DNA from: Verticillium longisporum
Taxonomy: Eukaryota; Ascomycota; Sordariomycetes; Glomerellales; Plectosphaerellaceae
DNA: 64,000 bases
NCBI GenBank assembly: GCA_019188255.1
Contig: JAETXT010000008.1
Coordinates: 62,001 to 126,000 of the forward strand
Reading direction: 5' to 3'
Position numbers and translations under genes: made by a program. Of this stretch, positions 1 to 10,413 are shown piece after piece (positions within the stretch are counted from its first letter, which is position 1; every line of letters begins with the position of its first letter). The notes under the pieces were generated by a model that worked only from the letters and a program-made list of their open reading frames with translations, searched no databases and was not told where the DNA came from.

Positions 1-1150
1 GACGAGGAGATCCACGTCATCATGGATAAGGCCATCATCCTGATCCACTACCTCCAGGACCGCGACATGTTTGAGCGATACTACCAAAAGCACCTGGCGA
101 AGCGGTTACTCCACAGCAAATCGGAAAGTCATGAGGCCGAGAAGGAGATGATCTCTCGCATGAAGAGCAAGCTTGGTAACCAATTCACGGCCAAATTTGA
201 GGGCATGCTTCGCGACATGGATACGTCAAAGGAGACAACCGCCGGCTACCGAGATCACATTCGCTCTTTGGGAGATGTAGAGCGCCCACAGGCCGAACTC
301 GGCATTAATATTCTGACGAGCAACAGCTGGCCGCCCGAGGTGATGGGTCGCAGCGCACCACTCGCCGGTGGCACCGAATGCATCTACCCCGAGGAAATCA
401 CAAGGCTGCAGGAAAGCCTCACCAAGTACTATCTCACAAATCGCAGCGGTCGCAAGCTCAGCTGGGTCGGTACGGCCGGTAATGCAGACATTCGCTGCGT
501 GTTCCCCGCCATGGCAGGTGGCAAGGGGCCTCTGGCCCGCGAGCGCAAATACGAACTCAACGTTTCCACGTTTGGCATGGTGATCATCATGCTCTTCAAC
601 GATCTCGATGACCGATCTCTGACGGCCCAAGAAATCCAAGCACAGACCAACATTCCGACGCCTGACCTCATGAGAACCCTTACCTCACTTTCAATCGCGT
701 CCAAGGCCCGCGTCCTTCTCAAGGAGCCTGCTAGTCGCCGGATTGAAATGACGGACACTTTCAAGTTCAACGCATCGTTCGTCAGCAAGACGGTTCGCAT
801 CAAGGCCCCCATCATCAACGCTGTCTCCAAGGTTGAAGACGACAGCGAGCGCAAGCAGACGGAGGAGAAGAATGCACAGTCCCGCGCTCACATTATCGAC
901 GCGGCCATTGTGCGTACGATGAAGTATGTAGCCCTTGCTCTAACTGAAATGGCATGTTTGCTGATATGATTACAGGCAACGGAAAGAGCTCGGCCACTCG
1001 CAACTCATATCCGAGGTGGTCACTCAGCTGGTCGGCCGATTCAGCCCTGAGGTCAGCGTTGTCAAGAAGCGGATCGAGGATTTGATAGTTCGAGAGTACC
1101 TGGAGCGCGTAGAGGACGCTGATGTGCCAACGTACCGATATCTCGCATGA
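1..1150 (+). CDS. CUL3: Cullin-3, C-terminal part (5' end outside the window)
   Basis: Scaffold of a CUL3-type RING E3 ubiquitin ligase, which binds BTB adaptors at its missing N-terminus and Rbx1 at its C-terminus. The open frame runs from base 1 with no start, so the N-terminal half is outside the window. The visible part has the conserved cullin-homology segment (YYQKHLAKRLLHSKSESHE) followed by the winged-helix end. One intron (924-975, GTATGT...TTACAG) splits the neddylation region; joining 1-923 to 976-1150 gives IVRTMKQRKELGHSQLI, where the lysine of the IVRTMK motif is the expected Nedd8 acceptor, and the usual end YRYLA followed by TGA. The best family match from memory is Cul3 rather than Cul1 or Cul4, because of the spacing and the LGINILTSNSWP block. 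The next gene is convergent. Confidence 0.93.
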
Positions 1151-1797
1151 GCGGTGTTCAAGCGATGGTCACGCAGCGAGGGGCCCGAGTAAGTACGTGA
1201 GGGAACGAAAGACACGAGATATGGTCATGACTGCATCCACCAAGCGATAAGGTGGCATGGCATTTCGTTTGCATGGCGTTTGGTTGAGAGGCGTTTGGTC
1301 GTTACCCTACAGGTCAATCTTCGTGTATGGGGGCGAGCTGGGTTTGCTTTGGGACATGATCAAGTTGGTCGACTGGGTTTCCAGCAAAAGTTCCGTGTAT
1401 GTGGTTGCGGGAGAAGGTTTCAAGAGACGTCATGTCGTCCCATGCCATGTCATGATAAGCGAGTGGTTTTACAGGACAGCTGGTCGACATAACTGATCGA
1501 GACGAAGAAAAGAACTTGTCACGGTAGACAGGTGCGTAGCAGCCCGTACAACCACATCATTCACATCAAAATGCATTGGGTTGCTCCAGTGACGAATTCA
1601 ATTGTGTATACGTCGGTCATGGAGTTCAATCTCGCTCTGAGAGGACCACATTCTATGTTTCCTGCTATTTTCTAACTGAAAATCTTCACATACCCCTTGC
1701 TCATACATCTAGGCTCACAGTCAGTCAGAAGTGCAAGACAAAACAATAAAAAACTTTCAGAACACAAATCACAAGCACCAAACCTCAGTCTCAGCCC
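1151..1797. other. Convergent intergenic region, cullin / RING gene
   Basis: The 3' flanks of two converging genes. There is no supported coding frame. The stretch is moderately AT-rich near 1560-1760 and presumably carries both polyadenylation regions, but no canonical signal stands out. Confidence 0.6.
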
Positions 1798-3561
1798 TTA
1801 CAGCTGCGCCGCCGCCTGGAACCTGCTCAGTATCTCCTCAGCCGCCTCGGCGTCAGCGTCCATGAAGCGCTCCGTCCTGTCGCTGAGCAGGATCCAGTCG
1901 TTGCACTCGCGGCGACACATGACGCAGCGCACGTCGGGCACGCGGACGTTGGCCGTGAGGACCATGCGCAGACAGCACCGCGCGCAGAGGTGGTGCTTCA
2001 TCTCCGGGCACAGCAGCGTCGGGCGGCACAGCTTCTGGGTGTCGTCGTAGGCCTCGTCGCAGACGGTGCAGCTGGGCGCCTTCTGTTCCTCGTGGCCCTG
2101 CGCCTGTGCTTCGCCGCCGGCCTCGTCTCGCATGGCGAGCACCTGCTGGACGGTCAGGCTCCTCCTGTCGAGCATCAGCCAGGCGTGGTCGAGGCGCAGG
2201 GAGAGCTCCGCGAAGACGGCGGCGCGCCTGCGCTTGTAGACGCCAATCTTCTTCTGGAGGGTGCGGATGCGTCGGTTGAGCAGGTCGTGGACGAGCGTCG
2301 GCACGCGCGACTCGAAGGGGCAGTCAAAGGTGATGTACATGATGGACCAGATGTCATCGAGGGCGGCGGGGATTTGCGGCTGCTGGCCCGCGGGGAAGCC
2401 CGGGATGGGGTCCCGCCCGGCGGCGCGGTTGTGGTCGACGAGGGTGAAGAGCACGCGGGCGACGAGGGCGACCTGTTCGTTCGACAGGCCAGAGTCGTAG
2501 CTGATCCACGCGAGGGCCGGGTACAGGATCTGGGAGAGGCCGCGCACGAACATGGCGTACTTGCCGTTGTCCCAATTTTCGACCGGCTCGGCGCTCTCGA
2601 TGCGGCTGTACCGCGCGTGCGCAATGGCCATCGGCCCCTCGATCAGCGTGCGGTTGACCTCGTGCTCGAGCTGCGCCACGCACTGCGCGAACCTGGTGTC
2701 CTCGTCCGGGTGCGCCCAGTGCTTGACGCGCTCTTCGGGCGCCAGGCAGAGCCGCCTCCATCTGTCGTTGGTCGTTTCGCTCCAGGCCTTGTCCCTTTCC
2801 GAGTCGAGCTCGTGGCCTTCATCGTCTCGCATGAAGCACCGCATCACAATGTCCATGTTGGACTCGGCAATGAGGCCCACGTCAATGAACCGGAGCATGC
2901 GCCCGAGGTTCGACGCCTCGGCGAACTGTGCCTGGTTGGAAAGACAAGTGCAGTGCCACGAGTCCACGCCATAGTGTCCGTCATCTTCGCGGCAGAAGTG
3001 CGAGTAAATCAGCCCTGCGATCCGATCGTCGCTGGGCATCCCGACGTATATCTGCCAGTCCTGGTTTTCGTGAAACAAGACTGTCAGCGAAACCAACATA
3101 AGATTCAACACACCTTCGAGGTACTGGTCAAAGGCGACCATGGCCTGCCCACGCTCAAAATCATCAGCAATTTGTGCAATAGGGCGTTTGTACGACCAGG
3201 TGCTGTCGGGAGCCCGAGGATAGTCGGGGATGCGAAGGCAGATGGGGCAGTGGTGGTTGGGGATATTCTCACGCCTCAGCTCCATCGTATTGAGGTCTTT
3301 GCAGCTGAACTGGGGTTCGCCGCACTCGACAATCATCTCGCAGACGTGCGTTTCATAGGCTTCGTTAGGCCGGCTCGCACTGTTCGAGAAGTCGACGTAG
3401 CACGTGAGAGTGTATGGTTCCATGACGATATTCGACCCATACCGCGCAGGCTTTTCGCCCACGAACCGGCGCTTTGGGGAGCCCTCCTCGTCGGGGTCGG
3501 GTCCTAGAGCTCCTGTCTCTGTTTTGGGACAGATGTATCGTCTGTGGACTTTGATGCACAT
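1798..3561 (-). CDS. RING-type zinc-finger protein of unknown function (587 aa)
   Basis: A single long frame starting at an ATG (3561). The only recognisable domain is at the C-terminus, about residues 500-560: CTVCDEAYDD, then LLCPEMKHHLCARC and RCVMCRREC, a spacing that fits a RING finger (C-x2-C, C-x-H region, C-x2-C, C-x2-C). RING proteins usually act as E3 ubiquitin ligases, so that is the inferred role; nothing else in the protein identifies a substrate. The N-terminal 480 residues contain scattered Cys/His pairs (HHCPIC near residue 103) and no membrane segment. A stop-free intron may be hidden near 3062-3112: on the minus strand it reads GTGTTG...ACCAG with a GCTGAC branch and a length divisible by three; removing it would delete a stretch reading about VLNLMLVSLTVLFHENQ. 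Codon bias is strong, which produces a long antisense frame that is not a gene. Confidence 0.75.
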   Translation of the reverse strand: MCIKVHRRYICPKTETGALGPDPDEEGSPKRRFVGEKPARYGSNIVMEPYTLTCYVDFSNSASRPNEAYETHVCEMIVECGEPQFSCKDLNTMELRRENIPNHHCPICLRIPDYPRAPDSTWSYKRPIAQIADDFERGQAMVAFDQYLEGVLNLMLVSLTVLFHENQDWQIYVGMPSDDRIAGLIYSHFCREDDGHYGVDSWHCTCLSNQAQFAEASNLGRMLRFIDVGLIAESNMDIVMRCFMRDDEGHELDSERDKAWSETTNDRWRRLCLAPEERVKHWAHPDEDTRFAQCVAQLEHEVNRTLIEGPMAIAHARYSRIESAEPVENWDNGKYAMFVRGLSQILYPALAWISYDSGLSNEQVALVARVLFTLVDHNRAAGRDPIPGFPAGQQPQIPAALDDIWSIMYITFDCPFESRVPTLVHDLLNRRIRTLQKKIGVYKRRRAAVFAELSLRLDHAWLMLDRRSLTVQQVLAMRDEAGGEAQAQGHEEQKAPSCTVCDEAYDDTQKLCRPTLLCPEMKHHLCARCCLRMVLTANVRVPDVRCVMCRRECNDWILLSDRTERFMDADAEAAEEILSRFQAAAQL

Positions 3562-4418
3562 AGTGTCCTTGTTTGGTCTGATTGGTTACTTAAGGCTATT
3601 GTTGCTGGTTCATTAAAATAAGAGACAGCCGTCAATGCTTCATAAGGCGAAAGACTCGTATTTATGTCGCTCACACCATTTTGCTAAGGAGCGGTTAGAA
3701 CGGAACAATGGGTTTATCGGCTAACTTAAGATCAATCACTGTGATTGAAAGCGGTTGATGAATGATGTACCTGGCAGAACCAGAGCTACTTATACGTGAC
3801 AAAGAGCATGCACTCGGCAAGATCGAGGACAGGAAAGATGCCCGACCTGGAACTTGAGTTATCTCGCCGGCTTCAATCCTTACAGACTCCGTTATGTTTA
3901 TGTCTGGTTACTTCCATTCAACGTGGAAAACCTTCCTACTTGGAGGTGTGAGCGAAGCATGCGTGTTGTTTCGGGATCGAATACCATGTGCTATCGAAGA
4001 ACCCAAGCGGGCAATGTTTTGTCAAAGAACCAGTCCGTGCCCAAGCTGTGTGTATATGTGTACATGCCCTTTTCCTGAGCTCAGACTTCAACAACCAGGC
4101 AAAAAAGAAAAGAAATGGGATGTCATTATGTGAGTCCTCTGTACTTGTGAATTAAATACCTGCCATGTCAAACACAAGGTCAATGAATGACTGCAGAGTA
4201 GGATGCCCTACTGCATGCTCGAATATCGTCAATCAAGTAATGTGTCATTGAATCTTGAACGCCAAACATTGCCTGTAGTATAGTATCCATGAGTCTGGTT
4301 CGCATGGTGAAAATGCCTCTTTCCTCGGCCGTGATGTTGCTTGTAAACCCCCATCATTGGCGCATAACCCCATAAAGCAAACCCATACGTTACACCGAAG
4401 CAGAAAAGATAACAGCAC
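3562..4418. other. Intergenic region
   Basis: Lies between the start of the RING gene and the 3' end of the Zn2Cys6 gene, both on the minus strand. Sequence composition drops in GC; no convincing coding frame, RNA gene or repeat is seen. Confidence 0.6.
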
Positions 4419-7216
4419 TCATAACAAAGAAGACCCGAGTCCCGTGTGGACAGTGGTAGCAGCCCCAGCCTGTATCACCAATGCGCGCCCGTGGTCTAAC
4501 CACGCATTGAATCCTTCACGACTCTCCTGATCTCGTCCTGGAAACGCGTCCCAGACACTATTCGTCGTGTCTGCATAATGTGAACGAACACCTGAAAGAT
4601 TGTCCGAAACATCTGCTGGCGACGGTGGGAAGCGTCTTCTTAATGAACAAAACCAAAAGTACAACCCTTCACATAACTCCCGCACGCGAACTTCGTAGTC
4701 TCCTCGATGCGGCTCGCGCTGGATAGTGCCATCGCCTAGTATACCCCACCAGGCATGGCGCCATCGCAAGGACACGAGTAAAAGTCCGATAATTTGTAGG
4801 AGACGGTTCAGATCCACGTCTGAAAGCTGATTGGCGTTGTGGCATCGTGTCTGGAGATGAGTGTATGCTTCGACTTCAATTTTGCGTGCAATGATGCGGG
4901 CCAAATTCGCAGCGCAGACAAGGTACTTTTCTTCATGGGCAGCCTCGGGATCGATGTTTCGACCGCTCAAAGAGTCTTGTTTCGCATGTCGATGAGGCAA
5001 AGGAACGTACGAGTATGTTGCCCGGCTCGGCATGTTACCCAATGCCAATAGCAGTGCAACCTTATCGTCCTTGGTGCTGGCTTGACAGTCGGCAATCATT
5101 GAAGTCCAGTTGTCTAGTCTCGGTCTGCCTTGAAACAGCTCCTTGTCGATAAACGCGCTCATGTTCGGCTCGTGACCCTTTTGCAAATAAAGATCGCGAA
5201 GCTTGGATAAATAGTTTCGACACTGATCCAATCTAAGGACGTACATCGATCGTCCGCCCTGGCTGACCCTTAGGTCAAAACGACCTGCGACGCTTTGAAG
5301 TGTTCGGATTACTTCGTTCAGAGGGAACTCCTCTGGAAGCGGTTTGCAGATGCGTTTGCTTCCATCTGTTGAAACATGGTGAATGGCACGCTGCGCTGCA
5401 GACTGGTCAGGTCTTTACGATCATGGCTGATTCGAGGCAACTTACAAATGTAGTTGAGAGCGCCAGAGCTCACAATGTCGTCAAAGTACGCTCTGAAGCA
5501 CGGGCCTGGTCGCTTGGAGGCATGTTTCACACAGTTGACACAGGATGAATTCGGAGATTCCATGGGTCTTAGGCACTGAGATATGGTAAGCAATGTTTCA
5601 CATAGGGTCGCTATTAGAATTGCAAGAACTCACTCCCTGCTTTTTCTGTTTGCAAGCAATGCAGATAGACCTATCAGTCCGCGTCTTTTTGGCGGACTCG
5701 CGTGCTGGTGAATTCATGGGGCCATTTCGTTTACCTCGAGCTCCTCCCGAAGTAGTGGGTCTCGTTTGGGGTAACGAGGCGGCTGAGACAATCCCACTCG
5801 GCGTGAACATCTCAAGAGCCGCAGGAGAGTGAGGCTGAGTAGGGCTGTTTTGAGGTCTGTACCGATGCAAGGTCTGCGAAGGCGATCTTCCCGGAATTGC
5901 TATGGGCTCGCTACCGGTCGAGAAGGGTCTAGTTCGTTGCGACTCAGAGGCCCTTCTCCTCGATCGTGGAGGTACTGTTAAGAGAGACTGGTGACTTCTT
6001 GGGGGAACTGGCGAGTCGATCCATGATGTTTGCGTTTCAAACAGTGGCTCGGCAAATGTGTGATTCGACGCAGATGCATGATAGTGATCCAGGGGGTGAG
6101 CATTGGAGGACGGAACGCTGCCGAAGTCATGCTCCAACACATCACCATACGGCTCGGACGCAGGCCATGCAAGCAAGGGTTCCTGTGTACCAGAGTAGTT
6201 TGTGTGTGCCGCTGTGGGGTTGATATCGTCAAATTCAATAAATTTGGTGTGCACGCCAACATGGGCGTCGTGGGTTAGTTGGGGTTCCCAATGTTGTAAA
6301 TAGGCTTGGCCGGCGTCTTCAGTTGGCGATACCTGACTCTGGGCGATTCCAGCTGACAGAGCACTCTCCCTGGGGAAAATTCCCTGTATGTTGTACGGAA
6401 CCGCACCTGGTGGCGGATCGTTCTTGTGGGCCCTCGAGTGGCCGAACCGGGGCTCCACGGGGGTCTCGGGGGGGTCGGTAGCGGGCTGTCCACCATGATA
6501 GGGGCTACTGGTGGCGGACAAGGGGGGTGGGCCGCCGAGCGGTCCCGGAGCGCTCGCAGGAAAGACCTTGTTCGAGTAGCCGGCACTGGTCGCGGGAGTA
6601 ACGAGATTGGTTTGTGGACGGTCAAAGTCAAAGCTGTCATTTGCTGAGCCGCAGCTGTGGGCAATCGACGCTGTGTCATCGTAACCACTGGCGTTGCTGT
6701 CACGACTCTCGGTTCGGACGAGTCTCGCTCCGTAAGCCCCATGGACGGGGAAAACAGGCTGTCTCTCGTAGATGAAGGATTCGTCCAAAGAACCAGCCGC
6801 CGAGGAGTAGGGGGATTGTAAGGCGGCCTGATTAATGTTGTTGTCGAGGTCCTGGTAGAATTCACTTTGGGGAGTGTCAGTTTCTTGATGAGGCAACCGT
6901 GCAGTGCAAACTAGGTCTAAGGCGAGAGTTCAGCAGAGCCAACGTACTTGATCAAGATGGATGGAGTCCTCGGGCTTGTTCGCTGTCTGACACTATGTCT
7001 AGACGGTATAAAGATGTGCGTTGAGCCAAAGTCTGAGGGTGGCGAGAATGTTGAGGAGGGCAAGGAAGGCTCGTCGCTTCGGTGAATAGTCGAGTTCGGC
7101 GAGTAGGCCCCGTAAGGGTATGTCTGGGTTCGTTTGCCTCTCCCAGTCGAGCAGACCAGGTTGAGATCCCGGGGCACGGGGTTCACTGGCGAGCCTTGTG
7201 GCAGCCTACCTGCCAT
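4419..7216 (-). CDS. Zn2Cys6 binuclear-cluster protein, four exons (858 aa)
   Basis: Probable DNA-binding regulator. Exons (minus strand): 7216-6948, 6864-5634, 5575-5446, 5365-4419. The phases agree and sum to 859 codons including the stop. Introns: 6947-6865 (GTACGT...AAAG, branch AACTGAC), 5633-5576 (GTGAGT...TCAG) and 5445-5366 (GTAAGT...ACAG). The second and third exons meet inside the zinc cluster: ICIACKQKKQG joins CLRPME, giving C-x2-C-x6-C-x10-C-x2-C-x10-C at about residues 491-526. About 490 residues of Ser/Pro/Thr-rich, poorly ordered sequence come first, so the cluster sits unusually far from the N-terminus. The C-terminal third is helical and partly hydrophobic (LLQIIGLLLVSLRWRHAWW) but is not recognised as the usual fungal-specific transcription factor domain. 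The longest frame of exon 2 begins only with TTG, which is why the upstream exon with the ATG at 7216 is required. Confidence 0.78.
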
Positions 7217-8209
7217 AGCTGAGGGTGGCCAACAAGATAGGAACAAGATGGGAACAATGATGAAGCTATAGTGGCGAAGTGAAACTTGAACAAGTCCCCA
7301 TGATCTTTCGGGGAACTCTCATGACGGGGGCGGGCTGTGAAGAGAGAGCGTTGGTTTCAATAACATGGCGATGGGGCGGTGCCAGCTGATGTCTTGTACC
7401 ATGAGCCAAGCCCAAGGTGGGCATGAGCACTGCTGAAAAAGCCGGAGCCGCATTGTTTCTGCGTATACATGCGTCAGGGAAGACGTCAGGCATTGCCAAG
7501 GCAGACTGAGCAGAGTGAACAGAAGGCGAGGCGAAACGTCGCGGGCGAATGCTGAAAGGCAAGTAGTAGCTCGAGTCGGCTGTCCCGACTTCGGTGACCG
7601 TGATCAGAGCTAGGCAGGTGCGAATCCCGCCATTGCGACTGCCCCGTTGGATGATCAGGCAGGTCTTACACGGTGTGCGGAACATACCAAGGCCAGACCC
7701 TGTGCGCATCTTCTACATCGAGCGCCAGGCGCCCACACCCCACACCGCTGGGGAGAAGAAGGCACGTCACTGGAAGGAAAGAGGGAGGGGGGGCGCCAGA
7801 TGTCTGCGGAAGGCACATCTCAGTGTGAGGCGGACCGAACGAACTTGAGTCACATTGCCAACCATCATCTTGACACTTTCTTCATCAAGGCTCTCAGCAT
7901 TGGCGTTCAACCTTGTCACAACCATCAATCTCGTCTGCTGCACCGCATCCATCCGCGCCCCTCCAAGAACTGGCTTGCGAACCTCTCAACGAATCAATCG
8001 TCAATGTGCATGCAAACGGCCACCCGATTTCCTGGTTGAAGAACCTTCTCATTGCCCAACTTACACGGCACCTCGCCCGGAACGCTCCCCATTGGGCCAT
8101 CACTTCCAGGCATCCACGTCCACGAGACCTCGCCTGCATAACATCGCCTTGAGCCAAAAACCGCCTTGTTATCGTCCTGTAGACTTCAGGAGTCCGCCGG
8201 CCTGCGGCC
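7217..8209. other. Divergent promoter region, Zn2Cys6 gene / SurE-like gene
   Basis: About 1 kb between two divergently transcribed genes. It is rich in short C/A and G/A tracts. No coding frame with family resemblance and no clear TATA element was found. Confidence 0.6.
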
Positions 8210-9274
8210 ATGCATATTCTGGTGCGCGACCCATCCTTACTGTCTTGGACTGCCGAATCTACCCTTCGCGCTTCAAATATCGCGCGCTCCTCGCCCCCCC
8301 CCGGAGAGCTACCTGAGCAACCGCGGTCCAGCGTCTCGTTGCGAATCAGCCGAGCCGAGCTCAACGCAGCGCCGCCCGAAGCTGCCCTTTCCGTCCCCCA
8401 AGCCGCCAAGCTAACACACATACAGATAGTCAACGATGACGGGCCTCCTTCAGTCTCATCGCCCTATTTTGCGCCCTTCCTCGCCGCGCTCCATGCTGCT
8501 GGTCACACCACCGTAGTCGTCATCCCTGATCGCCCTCTGTCATGGATTGCAAAGGCCCACCCCGTGGGGAAGACGTTGACTGCGACGCCTTATCTCCCCA
8601 TGGTCTCCGCTCATGAAGAGCGCCGGCCAGCCGACGGCCCTTACGATCCCACCAAGCATTGGCTTCTCGTCGATGGCCCGCCCGCCAGCTGCATCCAGCT
8701 CGGTCTCTTCCACACTGGGTCAGGCTCCGCCTTTGACCTCGTTATCTCCGGTCCCAACCATGGGCGAAACTCGGGCGCGCTGCACACTTTGAGCAGCGGC
8801 ACCGTCGGCGGTGCTCTCGAGGCCGCTCTTTGTGGCCGCCGGGCGATCGCCCTGAGCTTTGGCAGCAAGGAGGTGCAGACTGACAGGCGTATTACTGACG
8901 CCTGCTTGCGGTCGTGCGCGCTCGTCGAGGAGCTAGCACGTGAATGGGCGCCGGGCGTCGAGCTATACAGCGTCAACGTGCCCATGATTGACAGCCTGAC
9001 AACGTGTCCCGCTCGCTACACCAAGGTGGCAGCGAACCGTTGGAGCAAGGGGAGCCTGTTCGCGCCAGAGGAGACACAGGATGATACAGAGGGGACACTT
9101 CGATTCAGGTGGGCTCCCGACTTGGCCGACGTGCACCGCTCCGCGGAGGTCAGCGAGGCAGGGGAGGATCTATGGTGCTCTCTGAACGAGAGTATCAGTG
9201 TGACGCCGCTCAAAGCCAACTTTGCCGCTGCTCAGACTCAGGGGGAGGCACCGCAGGGATTACTGGTGCGGTAG
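8210..9274 (+). CDS. SurE-like 5'/3'-nucleotidase, Pby1 N-domain type, with a 12-nt first exon
   Basis: Predicted survival-protein-E family phosphatase/nucleotidase. Exon 1 is only ATG CAT ATT CTG (8210-8221); the intron 8222-8425 (GTGCGC...ATACAG, branch GCTAACAC) is 204 nt, divisible by three and stop-free, so naive translation reads through it. Splicing produces MHILIVNDDGPPS, the canonical SurE start with the metal-binding NDDG motif, whereas the unspliced reading breaks that motif. Further family signatures are SWIAKAHPVGKT, LVDGPPASCIQLGL, VISGPNHGRNSGALHTLSSGTVGGALEAAL and a terminal ISVTPLKANFA. The spliced product is 286 aa. In yeast Pby1 a SurE domain is followed by a tubulin-tyrosine-ligase-like domain; here a stop follows the SurE fold directly and no such domain is present downstream, so this is a SurE-only protein or a truncated relative. 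Confidence 0.87.
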   Translation: MHILVRDPSLLSWTAESTLRASNIARSSPPPGELPEQPRSSVSLRISRAELNAAPPEAALSVPQAAKLTHIQIVNDDGPPSVSSPYFAPFLAALHAAGHTTVVVIPDRPLSWIAKAHPVGKTLTATPYLPMVSAHEERRPADGPYDPTKHWLLVDGPPASCIQLGLFHTGSGSAFDLVISGPNHGRNSGALHTLSSGTVGGALEAALCGRRAIALSFGSKEVQTDRRITDACLRSCALVEELAREWAPGVELYSVNVPMIDSLTTCPARYTKVAANRWSKGSLFAPEETQDDTEGTLRFRWAPDLADVHRSAEVSEAGEDLWCSLNESISVTPLKANFAAAQTQGEAPQGLLVR

Positions 9275-9463
9275 AAATTTGTTTCTAATTTCTTTCATAG
9301 ACGCACGAGCGTGATTTATACGCTTGATTAGACTTTGATAGACTCCGCCAAACAGGCAGGCTGACCGGGTTTGGATCAAGGTGCATTAGAAGAATAGATG
9401 CGCTGGGCGCTTGACATTTCTACTTCTACATGTGTGAGTTGCTTTTTCCCCCACTTTTCCCAT

Positions 9464-10413
9464 CTACTTGGAAACGCATCCGTTGGCGCTGTCCTCGATG
9501 AAGACACCAGCGTAGATGAGACCCTCGTTGAGGGGGCTCTCCTGGAAGCCTGAGTTGACAACGTCATCTGTGCCAGTGGGCTTCTTGAGGATACCGACGT
9601 GGTACTGGCCCTCACCGGCAAGGTTCGCAGGGAAGGCACCCTTGCCGGAGGGAGCCAGGGGCTTGTCGCCCTCAGAGTAGAGGACACTGATGGTGCTGCG
9701 AAGAAAGTTTAGCATAAAGGACTGAGGGGGAGGAAAAGGGGGAGGGGGGGCACGACATACTTGGCGTTGAAGTCGAGGGTCAGGGCAAAGTTCTGCCAGA
9801 CGCCATCGACGACGGGCGTCGACCAGAGCAGGGCGTTGTTGCGGTCGAGGAGCTTCCAGGTGTTGGCGGGCAGCTCGGGCTGGCCGATGATGGGGCCGGC
9901 CTGGAAGTTAAACTGGTTGGCGTCAAAGGCGGCCGTCTCGTGCCAGACGTTGAGGTACTCGTGCGACTCGTTGAAGCGGCGCTGGGCGTCGGTCTGGACG
10001 CTGAAGTGCAGCGTCTTGACGCCGACGCTGCCAGGGCTGCCGCTGCCCGTGTCGTTGGCGAACTGCAGCTCGGCGCGGCGGAAGCCCAGCTGCGTCATGA
10101 AGATGGACTCATCGCTGATGGTCACCTCGACGGGCCGCGTGTTCTTGGCGGCGTCGAAGCGCGAGGCCGGCGTGATGGTGGGCAGCAGGAGGATCTCGGA
10201 CCACGTCAGGTTGTTGCCCTTGACAAAGTTGGGGTTGAAGGGGTTGAAGCCTCCGCCGCCGGCCGTGTCAAAGTCTTGGACCTTGGCCGTCTGGGGCACC
10301 CGGCCGTCAAAGACAATGGGGCAGGTAACGGCGGCCTGTCGGCACTTGGTCACGGGCTTGGCGAGGGAGGACGCCACCAGGGCGGAGAGAACGGTGAGGA
10401 CAGAAGGAAGCAT
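9464..10413 (-). CDS. Secreted glycoside hydrolase family 131 protein (294 aa)
   Basis: Predicted secreted beta-glucanase; characterised GH131 enzymes cleave beta-1,3/1,6- and beta-1,4-glucans of cell walls. Two exons (minus): 10413-9761 and 9695-9464; the intron 9760-9696 has GTATGT...CGCAG ends and joins LDFNA to NTISVLYSEG. A signal peptide is evident (MLPSVLTVLSALVASSLA, then KPVTK). Family signatures are CPIVFDGRVP, FNPNFVKGNNLTWSEIL, RPVEVTISDESIF, GFRRAEL, SHEYLNVWHE, GVWQNFALTLDF, GQYHVGILKKPTG and the C-terminal FIEDSANGCVSK. The whole catalytic domain is present with no cellulose-binding module. A small AT-rich CATCAT run precedes the ATG chosen (10413). It converges on the SurE-like gene with only 189 nt between stops. 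Confidence 0.9.

Noticed and set aside
1990..3507. 505-codon plus-strand frame opposite the RING gene
   Set aside because: It mirrors the RING gene's GC-rich codon usage; its translation resembles no family and lacks splice or start support.
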